Shown here one piece after another: positions 49,380 through 61,059 of a stretch of DNA of 64,000 nt (position 1 is the stretch's first letter; each line of letters starts with the position of its first letter). The position numbers and the translations under genes are program-made. Source of the DNA: Flaccisagitta enflata (Eukaryota; Chaetognatha; Sagittoidea; Aphragmophora); assembly GCA_965153355.1 (NCBI GenBank), contig OZ231126.1:16368001-16432000 (forward strand). The letters are read 5' to 3'. Below the pieces are notes generated by a model. It saw only the letters and a program-made list of their open reading frames with translations, was not told the origin of the DNA and did not search any database.

Positions 49380-49702
49380 CAGGGGTGTATATTCTTGAGT
49401 CGCTTTTGATTTCCCCCCCCCCCCTCTGCCTTTGATTTTCTTCCTCGCAACGCGTCGCATCGCGTTTTTATATCCATGATTTTCTTCCCCGTATAGCAAT
49501 AACACTATGTAGTAAAGGTTTAAATAGTGTTAAATTGTGTTTTACTAATTGAGTTTTATGATTTGGTACTGTAAGTCTGTAAAAAGTTATATTTTCCCCA
49601 AATTTCCTTTTTTTCTCTTTTTTCCCCCTTTCATTTCCTTCCCCATCTCCAGACCCTTTGATTTCCCCCCCCCCCCCCACCGGGGAAGAATATACAGGCC
49701 TG
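49380..49702 (+). mobile_element. Small hAT-type element D, copy 2
   Basis: 323 bp, CAGGGGTGTATATTCTTGAG to AATATACAGGCCTG, opposite orientation to copy 1. Perfect 8-bp duplication TAAAGAAA at 49372-49379 and 49703-49710. Confidence 0.9.
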
Positions 49703-49856
49703 TAAAGAAAGTAACGACCAGAAAATTTTTTGGTCAATTTCTAGTCTTTGATTACAAACAGTTCGCGATGGTTGTGAGTTATAGTGCTATTAAAAAGTAG
49801 AGAAGTTACCATTCTGTGCATCGAATTCGTCGATGATAGTTAACACATTTTTACAG

Positions 49857-50067
49857 ACCGACATATATGGAAAATCCAACATGCTCAAATGCTGGATTTT
49901 CAGCCATGTGTTTGGAATATTGCTCCTTTATGAAGAAAGAACTAGAAAAAAAATGGTGCAATCCCCTTTGCTACTGTGGCAGCCACGAGGGACTGCGTTT
50001 CCCGGCAACCGTTTCGCTTTTTCTAGATTTTGTTTTTCATGATGTATTTTACTCCCCATACGCTTAA
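49857..50067 (+). CDS. Candidate last exon with six-cysteine, defensin-like spacing
   Basis: A plausible acceptor (ACACATTTTTACAG) ends at 49856. The following frame, entered in phase 2, is open to TAA at 50067. It contains six cysteines spaced C-x8-C-x3-C-x11-C-x3-C-x-C, the CxxxC...CxC signature of cysteine-stabilised alpha-beta (invertebrate defensin-type) domains. About 29 mostly hydrophobic residues follow, which is unusual for a defensin. No upstream signal-peptide exon was found; a small hAT copy (49380-49702) lies just upstream. It may be an exon of a secreted Cys-rich protein or a chance ORF. Confidence 0.3.
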
Positions 50068-50095
50068 CTCGGTTCCGCCTTTTTCCTCCTTTTCA

Positions 50096-50259
50096 TTTTT
50101 AGTCGCGTGCTCTATAACCTGCTATGTTGATCGGTCGGTCCGTCCGTCATCGTTACCCTTTTCGACGTTTTCGGTGTTTTTTAGTCTTTTAGTCTTTTAG
50201 TCTTTTAGTCTTTTAGTCTTATCGACCACACACGACTTGTACGGTGTTGGCCTTGTTTT
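50096..50259 (-). mobile_element. AH element, subfamily A, with 10-bp repeat
   Basis: TTTTTAGTCGCGTGCTCTAT: the second half of the end hairpin is deleted. CGGTCGGTCCGTCCGTC body, TCTTTTAGTC x4-5 inside (50178-50220), and ACACGACTTGTACGGTGTTG, GCCTTGTTTTT end. Confidence 0.75.
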
Positions 50260-50439
50260 TAAGATACTTATCATTGTTTATTTTCTTCTCCATTTTTTTC
50301 TGCAACTTTCTCTTTCTCTTCTTTTTCCTTTTATTTCTCCATGTCGGTTTTGTTTCTTCGTTCAGGACTTTTTTCCCCATTATCATCATCACCATTATTC
50401 ATAACCAAAGCTCTGGAAAAAAATTTCCACTCTTTTCCT

Positions 50440-50492
50440 TCTTCTTCTTCTTCTTCTTCTTCTTCTTCTTCTTCTTCTTCTTCTTCTTCTTC

Positions 50493-50524
<32 letters not shown>

Positions 50525-50662
50525 CTTCTTCTTCTTCTTCTTCTTTTCTTCTTCTTCTATAACTACCACTACTTTTCTTTTTCTTCTCTCCCTGTCTCTG
50601 TCTGTCTGTCTGTCTCTCTGTCTCTTTCTCTCTCTGTCTCTCTCTGTCTCTCTCTCTCTGTC

Positions 50663-50740
<78 letters not shown>
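50440..50740 (+). repeat. (CTT)n then (TC)n microsatellites
   Basis: CTT 50440-50560; TC with TGTC interruptions 50588-50740. Confidence 0.96.
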
Positions 50741-50742
<2 letters not shown>

Positions 50743-50909
50743 ATTCATTTTCTGTCTACCATACCTTATTCCATAAGTCCTTGTTTCTTTTTACTACCAA
50801 TTTTCTCTTTTCCCAATTTCTTTTTCCTGCTCTCTTCTGTTCACGGTCGAACGCGTTTTTGTTGGAGAGACCTGGCCGTAATGAATGGAGTTTCCGAATC
50901 TCAAGTACA

Positions 50910-51170
<261 letters not shown>

Positions 51171-51289
51171 TGTGTGTGTAAGAACCCTCAAGGTCCACGA
51201 CTCGCCTCGCCGTTTCAAGGCCTTGGCCCTTAAGGTTATGTTATTTCCTCCTTTCCTTTCAAGTTCCACCTCTTAATTGTCATTTTCAT

Positions 51290-51402
<113 letters not shown>

Positions 51403-51577
51403 CTCTTCTTGCTTTAATCGTCAGCATTGTTGCGGATATTTCATTCGCGCAGAACGTGCGACGCGACAATTTATGAAAAAAATAAAATCGTGAAATCAGT
51501 GAAACGTAAAAACCAATCTGTATTCTTTACGGGGTTTTTCAAAATAATACCGTCAAAAAAATGATACCATTCAGCCT

Positions 51578-52417
51578 CCTACACCCCGCTACGTCGGTCC
51601 GTTGGTCGGTCGCCGGCGTTTTTGAGCTTTTTGGGCAGCGGCCCCGAAGGGGACGAAGTCCTGTAGAACACAGGGGGAATCTGTCCGTCCGTCCGTCCGT
51701 CCGTCCGTCCGTCCGTCCGTCCGTCCGTCCGTCCGTCCGTCCGTCCGTCCGTCCGTCCGTCCGTCCGTCCGTCCCCCCCGCCCCATCCTCAGGGCTTCTG
51801 ACCCAAATTCTGCCAAATGGCCCAAATCAAAGCAATATGGCCCAAATCTAAGCAAAATGGCCCTAATCCAAGCATAATCGCCCAAATCCAAGCAAAATGG
51901 CCTAAATCTGGCAAGAAACCCCAAATCCTAGCCTGAGGTCCACCATTTTGACCCCTTATTTGACCTATATTGTGGCCTCTGATACTTAAATTCTGACCAG
52001 ATTTGGGCCATTTTGCTTGGATTTGGGCCATTATGCTTGGATTTGGGCCATTTTGCTTAGATTTGGGCCATATTGCTTGGATTTGGGCTATTTGGCAGAA
52101 TTTGGGTCAGAATAGGCCCCAAAGCAGAAGAAGCCCTGAGGATGGGGCGGGGGGGGGACGAACGGACGGACGGACGGACGGATGGACAGATTCCCCCTGT
52201 GTTCTACAGGACTTCGTCCCCTTCGGGGCCGCTGCCCTGCTCCCCCTCAACTTAAATCACACACTCCTCAAGCAGGGCACGGGTACCGCTGACCACTTAC
52301 TGCCTTTGGGCTGCTATTGAGCTTACTGCTCCTGCCCAAATGCCCAAGTGACCCTTTTCCAGCACTGCCTCTGCCCATCCGCACGCGACTAGGGTAGCCG
52401 TGAATCCGGCCTTGTTT
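51578..52417 (-). mobile_element. AH element, subfamily A, interrupted by G copy 6
   Basis: CCTACACCCCGCTACGTCGG...GGCGTTTTTGAGCTTTTTG on the left. AGCTTACTGCTCCTGCCCAA, CGCACGCGACTAGGGTAGCC and ATCCGGCCTTGTTTT on the right. The AH copy at 63469-63634 has the same sequence without interruption. The end hairpin is missing. Confidence 0.8.
51633..52294 (-). mobile_element. G element copy 6, long palindrome
   Basis: GGGCAGCGGCCCCGAAGGGG, GAAGTCCTGTAGAACACAGG; opposite arm CCTGTGTTCTACAGGACTTC; end GGGTACCGCTGACC. Arms also hold (CCGT)n at 51681-51775 and a short GGAC run at 52160-52180. The centre (51790-52120) is a 20-bp period repeat ATTTGGGCCATTTTGCTTGG in one half and its complement in the other. 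Confidence 0.85.
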
Positions 52418-52677
52418 TCTGCCAGGAAGACTATACATTGCGCTCGCCTTACATGATCACATCCGTTATATAATAGACGATTTTCTCTAGTGATAGATAA
52501 TCTCGTTTAGATAAAGTTATTAGTTCAGCAATAACGCCGATGTCTATCTTCCATTGTTTGTCAAACACTTCGCGAGAGCAAAGATGTGCAATGATTATCT
52601 TTCTTTCAATCTGTTTGCGCGTGTTGGGAGAAGGTCGAAATGTGTGTATTTGCGTGGGAGTGCTTTTGTCTGTTTAT

Positions 52678-52680
<3 letters not shown>
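52418..52680. other. Unique interval, no gene seen
   Basis: No feature recognised. Confidence 0.4.
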
Positions 52681-53423
<743 letters not shown>

Positions 53424-53703
53424 CAGAGAGACGGACAGAGAAAAATACACATATAAAGACAGACGGATCGACAGACAGACCAACCGTCTGACGGTCTGTC
53501 AGGAGGCAAGAGATGCAACGACTGACAAACTAAAGACAATAATTGAGAGACACAGGGACGAATCAAGAGACCGATGAACTGAACGTCATGTCAGGAATGC
53601 GGAAACGTAAGTATAAAGGGGCGGATACGGACAGACAGACCGGAAGACGGAAAGGTGGCAAACGAGAGACGCGGGGACACAGGGACAGACCAATCGAGAG
53701 AGG

Positions 53704-53850
53704 AAACAAGGCCCCCCCCCCCAGTCGTGGACGGGTGAGCAGGAGCGGAATAGCGAGAAAATGCTCACATTTAATTTTGGTTACGGACAGACTGACGGAA
53801 TAATGGCTCACGGACGGACCAACGGACCCACATGGCGTGTCCGCGACTAA
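53704..53850 (+). mobile_element. AH element, subfamily A, short
   Basis: AAACAAGGCCCCCCC start, GTCGTGGACGGGTGAGCAGG, and end TGGCGTGTCCGCGACTAAAT. The left arm of the hairpin is eroded. Confidence 0.65.
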
Positions 53851-53976
53851 ATAACAGACAAGGCAAAGGAAAAAGACATAAAACTAGAGACGCGATAGAA
53901 GGTGCTCGAAATGGACTGGTGAGTTGTTGTTGTTGTTGATGATGACGAGGATTACGATAAAGAAAAATAGGGAGAA

Positions 53977-54440
53977 AACAAGCTCGACCGGGCAGCGAGG
54001 CGTCCGGACTGTGTCTTTGCGTGAATAGAACATGTGATTTGTATAGAGATACAGATGGACGAACTGACAGATGAAACGACAGCGCAGTATTGGAGGCGCT
54101 AAAAACATGTTTGTCGATCATTTAAATTCAGTGTTGTATCTCACTGTGGCCAAAAACAGCCGAGAAACGCGGTTTTTGCACAGGCGTAACAGACAGACGG
54201 ACGGGCGGACCATCGGACCGACGGACGGACCAATGGACAAACCCTCTTGTAGAGCTGACGGACCAACAGACGGACGGACCAAAGGACGGACCGATGGACA
54301 AACCCTCTTATAGTAGAGCTGACGGACCGACAGACGGACGGACCAAAGGACGGACCGATGGACAAACCCTCTTATAGTAGAGCTGACGGACCGACAGACG
54401 GACGGACCGATGGACAAAGCCTCTTATAGAGCTGTGTTCC
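53977..54440 (+). mobile_element. AH element, subfamily C, copy 2, with 64-bp terminal repeats
   Basis: AACAAGCTCGACCGGGCAGC start as in copy 1, GCCGAGAAACGCGGTTTTTG block shared with it (copy 1 at 418). The end region TAGAGCTGACGGACC...GATGGACAAACCCTCTTA is repeated at 64-bp spacing (54252, 54316, 54380), so the segment before the hairpin has been tandemly amplified. Confidence 0.65.
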
Positions 54441-55250
54441 TGACGGACGCATCTAGAAACAGGAAAGAGTTCATGAACGCCATTAACTTCCGGGCGTTGC
54501 TGGGTTGTCCGGCCGTGCGGCCGTCCAGCCGTCTGGGTCCAAAAGCAGAGTGGAAGCCGGGAGTTGTTTATGTGAGTGGCCAACCTCAAATATAATCTTG
54601 CCCCGGGATATAGTATTATACACATTTGGATGATGTTATCATGTTTACAGAAACGGGTTTTATCATTTTACTAGTAGCTATTCGGTCAACAGAAAACACT
54701 CGAAAAACTACAATCTATCGTTTTGTAAAGGGCTTTAAGGGCATTACGAGCGTGGTACATTTACATGTTAAAAATATTATCAAGAAATTGGACAAAGAAA
54801 TGATATCTCTATCCCTCCGTTTACATTTCATCAAATGGAAGTAAAACTGATATGAACATAAATGAAAGAGTGGAGGCAGCTAAAAAATCAAACACTTTCA
54901 TACCATACCTCGGCAATTCTTTTAACATTTTCTTTTCATTTCTTTTGTCGGAGAGAATTACTGCAGCAAAAACATAATCATCAGTTACAAACAAATTTAT
55001 CTAAACCTCTGTGGAGTGGGTTACGACCGAAACAGGCTTCAATTACACGGGACTCTTTCATTAAATTGTGACAATTGGACAGGCAATATCAGGTGGAAAT
55101 ATTCTGGTGCCCCTAAAAGATGTATTCAGAATTTGTGATTATGTCTTGAATATTTACAACATAAAGAAGAACTCTTCAAGCATTTGCAATTCCATCGAGA
55201 TCGAGAGATTACATCGCATGCAAGTTCTCCATCAAGGTTATCTCTTTTGA
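54441..55250. other. Unique interval, no gene seen
   Basis: ORFs of 60-72 codons occur at 54626-54844, 54862-55071 and 55068-55250. None has splice support or recognisable motifs. Confidence 0.4.
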
Positions 55251-55254
55251 ATTA

Positions 55255-56193
55255 CCGCATTTCCTCTGATAAGCGCCCGGGCGCTTTTAGAATATAAAAA
55301 TGACAATGCCTTTTAAATCCTCTAATTAGCGGCCTCTCTTACAGTACGATGGGAGCAATGACGACCTAGACCAGAGGATAGATTTTAGGTGTCTCACTTT
55401 TATTTTAATCATAAAATATTTGAAATCTAGGTTAATTAAAGGTGAAAATGTTTGTGTCTCTCAAACTTCAACTTGCGACTTGACCTCATCAAGACTTCAT
55501 TTTTTAAAGTTCTAACCTATTTCAATAGATAGGGTGAAAAATTTTTTATAGTTTTGAAAAAGAAATCAGCTCAATTGGTCTATTTTTACAATTTTTATAG
55601 CTATTTTAAGTTTTGCCCAAAAACAAATTTTCATAAATTTTTTTTATTAAAGATAGCCATAAAACCTGTAGAAATGGTCCGATTAAGCTGATTTGTTTTT
55701 CAAAATTACATATAATTTTTCGCCTGATCTAATAAATTAGGTTTGAACTTTAAAAAATGAAGTTTTGATCAGGTCAAGTCACAAGTTGAAATTTAAGAGA
55801 CGCAAATGCATTTACTCAATAGAGCAACCTATTATTAGCCTAAATCTCAAATATTTTATGATACAAATGAAGTTAGGTTACTTAAAATCTATCCTCCAGT
55901 CTTGGTCGTCATTTCTCCCATCGTACTGTCCATGTTAAGATAGGAAAATAGCGTAAAAACAGTGTAAAAGAGTTTAGATAGGAAGAGTTTAGATAGGTAA
56001 ATAGTGTGAAAACAGTGTAAAAGAGTAAATATTGGATAAGAATAGTGACAGAATGTGCCACAAACAGAATGATTCACTCATGGAATAAAAAGACTAAGAA
56101 GAAGAAGTTAAATATAGAAGTAAATATAATATTTTTCTAAAAATTGCGGGAAGGCGCTAATTAAAGGATGGACGTTAATTAGAAGAAGTACGG
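55255..56193. mobile_element. TA-flanked element with CCG(C/T)A ends
   Basis: Ends CCGCATTTCCTCTGATAAGC and (complement) CCGTACTTCTTCTAATTAAC, about 80 percent identical over 24 bp. A second inner AATTAGCG pair lies about 70 bp in. TA on each side (55253-55254, 56194-56195). Contains the 589-bp foldback 55341-55929. No transposase ORF. Confidence 0.55.
55341..55929. mobile_element. Foldback element inside the TA-flanked element
   Basis: 589-bp palindrome with ends ACAGTACGATGGGAG and CTCCCATCGTACTGT (first arm has GCAATGACGACC, second GAAATGACGACC). Inner arms share TTTAAAGTTC, GACTTGACCTCATC and ATCAGCTCAAT/ATTAAGCTGAT. Centre near 55635. No clear target duplication. Confidence 0.75.
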
Positions 56194-56390
56194 TAGTTAC
56201 ATATTGCATAAGCAACATCCGGTTTGCCAGTTGAAAGAGTCAGAGAGAGAATAAGATGAAGCCATTAAAGTGGAAGAAAGTGCGGCACTAGCACGAAGTA
56301 TTTGCATGTAATCCTTAAGCGTTTCTGTGTTACTGTCTATGTCTCCGTATCTATGAGACGATGTGTCTGTGGCTTTGTGTCTATGTAACG

Positions 56391-56477
<87 letters not shown>

Positions 56478-56561
56478 TGTGTGTGTGTCTGTGTCTGTGT
56501 GTGTGTGTGTCTGTGTCTGTGTCTGTGTGTGTGTGTGTCTGTGTCTGTGTCTGTGTCTATG
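56391..56561 (+). repeat. (GT)n microsatellite with CTGTGT variants
   Basis: GT 56391-56475, then TGTCTGTG units to 56561. Confidence 0.97.
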
Positions 56562-56639
56562 TGAGCGTCTGTTGACTTGTTCTACTATCTGCCAGAATCT
56601 GCGTGCGACATTATGTCTGTGTCCGTGTCTGACTGATTG

Positions 56640-57670
56640 ACTTGCGTAACTGTGCTTTTAAAAAATGATAGATTTCCGCATATCTATTTGTGAGGTTGCG
56701 TCACTTGTGTGTGTGTTCTTGTTTGTGTGTAAGCATATTCCGCGCTTGTTTTCCGCTACCAGGGGATTTCACAACCGAGATTGAGCGCAACAAAGTAATT
56801 TGAATGCTAATGGGGGACACGAGCTTGTTTGATTAGTGAAAAAGAAGTGCGTTCAACTTTTCACGCTTTCGAGTGTCAAACATGTGGTAACCTATTTTTC
56901 ATGAAGCATTGATTCACTCGCTCATTTATTTTCCAATTTTTAGTTTTTTTAAGATTTTGTAAGTGCAAATTCTCAGTAAAATATGGCGGAATAGATGTTT
57001 GTTGTTCACAATGTTCTTAGATAAGCTGTTGGAGCCCTACATCGCTAATCGGTTTACTACCTTTATCAATTATCATGGTGTCGTAATCTAACTTGAATTT
57101 GATGAAAACACTCTCATTCATAAAGCCTAATGGTTTTGCCGGTTGTAAACACACACTCGCCCCGGATGCAACTATCAATAATACTTTTATCAGATGTAAA
57201 CACAAACTCGTGATTCTACAACTTCAACACGGGAAATCAGGGAAAAAAGAGATAAAAGGGTAGAAACGTGGAGAGGTGAACCCGCGAGGGATTTCTTTTT
57301 TATGGCGTAGAATCTCGCGTAGAGAGAATCTCTCTAGACCCTCTCTTTGGTATAGTGGAGAAAAACACTCTTACTCCCGGTGTGAATTTTACGACGTGAT
57401 TTTTTCCAATTGTTTTCACGATTTTGGAATGGATTTTTTTCCTTTTTATTTGGCATCAGGTTTCTCTCTCTCTCTCTCTTCGATTTTCCCTTTGAGTACG
57501 TGTTAGGTTGTGTGAGCGTTTCTATGTCAAGTGTTAGTTGACGTTTGAACGTGTTGGCGTGTGTGTGAATGAAGTTATGGCCTGTTTCTTAGTGACTCAA
57601 TGAGTGTCTTAAAACTCCTATCACATGCACTGTACACAAACAATTCGTTATTGTTTGGGCAGTCATGAAA
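56640..57670. other. Mostly unique interval
   Basis: Apart from the candidate exon at 57017-57205, no gene or repeat family is recognised. Confidence 0.4.
57017..57205 (-). CDS. Candidate signal-peptide-bearing exon
   Basis: A 62-codon minus-strand ORF starts MCLHLIKVLLIVASGASVC, a plausible secretory signal, followed by a mixed globular stretch. A potential donor GTAGTA lies inside at an AAAG/GTAGTA site, so the in-frame stop may not be used. No family is recognised and no second exon seen; chance is possible. Confidence 0.18.
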   Translation of the reverse strand: MCLHLIKVLLIVASGASVCLQPAKPLGFMNESVFIKFKLDYDTMIIDKGSKPISDVGLQQLI

Positions 57671-57870
57671 AACAAGGCCGGATACACGGCTACCGAAGTC
57701 GCGTGCGGGTGGGCAGGGGCCAAATTTGAGGCCTCTCCATCATTTGGGCAGGAGCAGTAAGGCCAAAGACCCCAAAAACCCACAAAAAGTAAAGTGTGAC
57801 GGATGAACCAACGGACGGACCGACGGACCGACAAAGCGGGTTGTAGAGTCGCGTAGCACGCGACTTAAAA
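57671..57870 (+). mobile_element. AH element, subfamily A, best-preserved forward copy
   Basis: 200 bp. AACAAGGCCGGATACACGGC, TACCGAAGTCGCGTGCGGGT, GGGCAGGGGC, a GGACGGACCGACGGACCGAC run, GCGGGTTGTAGAGTCGCG, TAGC, ACGCGACTTAAAA. End stem AGTCGCGT/ACGCGACT is perfect. Note the extra AGTCGCGTGC near the start, so the hairpin arm sequence also occurs subterminally. No ORF. Hairpin-terminated, non-autonomous and without clear target duplication, it is reminiscent of Helitron/Helentron-derived elements; unproven. Confidence 0.85.
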
Positions 57871-58075
57871 CCGTAGTCGGTGTGTGAATGGGCATACCCA
57901 TTTGACAATCTTGAGGGTAGTTCCTGATTTACTCAGTTTTGCTTTCTAGTCGCCTCTTTGGCTGTCTCCCTCTCTCAGATCTCGCCTCTGTCTCTGTCTT
58001 CCTCCCTCTCTTTGTCTTAGCTTGTATCAATTTGACTCGCTGTCTCGCTGTCGCTGTCTCGCTGTCGCTGTCTCG

Positions 58076-58076
<1 letters not shown>

Positions 58077-58156
<80 letters not shown>

Positions 58157-58157
58157 C
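58077..58157 (+). repeat. (TC)n microsatellite
   Basis: TC with CCCTCT interruptions near 58115-58130. Confidence 0.95.
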
Positions 58158-58539
58158 TCATTCTTTCCTTTCATTTCCAATCGATAAAGCCCGCGAAATT
58201 GCGTCGCAGTCGAAATCTGATTAGAAGGCTGACGTAAAAAATGGCGACTTGATGAGGCCGTAGATGATGACTGTAATCTTATTGCAGGAGTGATTGCGAA
58301 GATGAGACTTTCACTTTCCTATCAGACTTACTCATGAAACCTTGTACAGTATGATTGTTTTCCTTTGTATCATTTCATGACGACATAACTTGAAAAGTTG
58401 TAGAGATAATCATATTCTGAAAAAAGAAAGTGAACGATATTGAAAATATATTTTATGATATGAAACTCCCAAGACAAGCTGTGAGGCAAAATTTGCTAAA
58501 ATGAACTGTTTTTTTTATTTTTTGAGATAAACTGTTTTT

Positions 58540-58865
58540 CTTTGGATTGCTCTTATTTTTAAACGATTTGACCTACAGACACCAGGTTGGTCTCAAATGA
58601 AAGATAATTTGAAGAAGTTTTAGAAAATAAAAAGAAAGAAACCTATTTGGGAACATATATCATAACAAACATAAAAAAAATGGGATCATTTTTGAAAATC
58701 TAACAAAAGTACCTGCCTATAGTTGATAAATTGTAATCAAAACATCAAATCAGTGCTTACTTTTGAGAAAACCTTAAAACTACATCAAATTATCTTTCAT
58801 TTGAGACCAATCTGGCATCTGTAGCTCAAACCGTTTAGAAATGAGAGCAATTTAAAGTGTTTTGA
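58540..58865. mobile_element. J element copy 4, complete foldback
   Basis: Left arm TTGGTCTCAAATGAAAGATA (58586) pairs with TATCTTTCATTTGAGACCAA (58793). Outer arms carry ATTGCTCTTATTTTTAAACG and CGTTTAGAAATGAGAGCAAT. About 310 bp; the most complete J copy. Confidence 0.75.
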
Positions 58866-59290
58866 GATTTGGAAGTATTTTTAAGTGACACGAGAAGCAC
58901 CACCGTCTAAGATTTCATCTCAAATTACGCAAGTTACACCTGTTTGAATATACAAAGAATGTCCGCTTAAATATGTGGGAGGTGTTAAAATGGAAGATCA
59001 TGGTTTGTCTTATGTTGATCCCGCTGTTTCAAACACAAGTCGGCGTCATTTTTATGCATGAATTTTGGTTTTCTTCCGGCGAAAACGCAAAAAAATATAA
59101 AGATGTAAAAATCATTAAAAAAGGGAAAGTGCAAGGAACTTTATAAAAGGTCGACTGTAAGTAGGTCCGTCTGCGGGTAGATTTGTTAGTCCAATTCTTT
59201 TTGATGGCGAAATTTGGGTAAAATTTAGATTGTTTACTTAAAACTACCCCTGCCTACGATGTTCTTGCTATTACTGCTACTGTTGCGATA
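58866..59290. other. Unique interval, no gene seen
   Basis: AT-rich, nothing recognised. Confidence 0.4.
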
Positions 59291-59503
<213 letters not shown>

Positions 59504-59839
59504 CTTTGTTTTATTAAAAAGAAGGAGTAAGCAGTAGAAAAAAAGTGAGGAAAGAAAAAGCCAGAAGGAGGAGGAGAAAAAGAAAGGAGTTTAACGAATG
59601 AAAGCGAAAAAGAAGAAGTAATCCAGGATGTCAAAGGCAGATTTGGTGCCATGACTCATATTCATCGCGTGCTGCGCGCCTTACATAAATTTCCCCATTG
59701 CTTAAATCCCATTTTAAAAGCCCCTTTTCCACTCAGTTTTCCGTTGGTCTTTCTTTATGGCTCTCCCTTCGTCAGTGTCAGCCATGTTGGTGTAGCTGTT
59801 GATTGAATTTTGGTCTACAGTTTTGTTGTTACATGCTTT

Positions 59840-60245
59840 TCATTTTACAAGAACATGTATTTTTAAAGTCAGCCTCAGCGTTCTTATTTTCAACCCTTTT
59901 TTGAGGCTCAAGTGTTCTTAACATGTTCTTATTTTCAAATTAGATAATCTCTTTGATTATATATCTTTGTTAATATAAAAGTTTGTTTTTTAAGCAAATG
60001 TAAAAAAAAAACATTTTCATTGAATAAAAAGAAATATAAGATCAATATTTAAGAAATAATGAATTATCATTTTAGAAAGCATCATCAAAATATCCATCGT
60101 TCAGGGTTTTTGATCTAATTTTACTGCTTTTTTAAAAACTTATATTCTTATCTTCAAATCTGAGGCTCAGCATGTTCTTAAGATGTTCTTGTTTTTTGGC
60201 CAAATCTGAGGCTAATGTTCTTATAAACAGTGTTCTTATAAAAAG
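59840..60245 (+). repeat. GTTCTTA-word region
   Basis: GTTCTTA or close variants recur at about 59881, 59914, 59926, 60172, 60182, 60221 and 60232, with GAGGCTCA words. A similar cluster lies at 32848-32955 (AGGCTTCATGTTCTTATTTT). A diffuse dispersed repeat. Confidence 0.5.
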
Positions 60246-60261
60246 AAAAGCGTGTACCGAT

Positions 60262-60289
60262 ATTGTCGTTGTAGCCGTTGTTGTTGTTA

Positions 60290-60331
<42 letters not shown>

Positions 60332-60334
60332 TCG

Positions 60335-60383
<49 letters not shown>
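60262..60383 (+). repeat. (GTTGTC)n(GTT)n microsatellite
   Basis: GTTGTC hexamers to about 60338, then GTT. Confidence 0.97.
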
Positions 60384-60671
60384 CCTTCTTCAGAACCTTC
60401 CATTTCTTTTTCTTTTCTCCCTCTTTCTCTTCGTTTCTTGTCTATTGATTCACGCAACCCCGTTGCTTTGAAAGATGATTCACCAGTTCTAATTCTAGAA
60501 GCTTCCATGTTTTTTTTTTCCTTCTCACCTCCCACATCATTCTGGAGTTAGAACGTCACGTATGAGTCAAGGGAGGCAATCATTGGTCCATTACTCATTC
60601 TCATCGTTGACAAACCCATTGCGATGGGTTGATTTGGGCTTTGGGATCTTTGTTTGAACTATTTGCAACTA

Positions 60672-60980
60672 CAGTCGAGCTTCACTAGAGCGCACCCGCT
60701 AATAAGGCATCCCTCGCTAAATGGCACATTTTCAAAAATCCCAACTTTTTTGCCTTAATTCTATTGTTAAGGAAACCCGTCTATAGCGCACTCGCCTATA
60801 AGGCATATTTCACTAGAAGGCATGAAATAGGTGTGAATTACGGTTTTTCGTGCTCGCTTAGAAGGCAACAAGAAGAAGAAGAAGAAGAAGAAGAAGAAGA
60901 AGAAGAAAAAGAAAAAGAAAAAGAAAAAGAAAAAGAAAAAGAAAAAGAAAAAGAAGAAGAAGAAGAAGAAGAAGAAGAAG

Positions 60981-61059
<79 letters not shown>

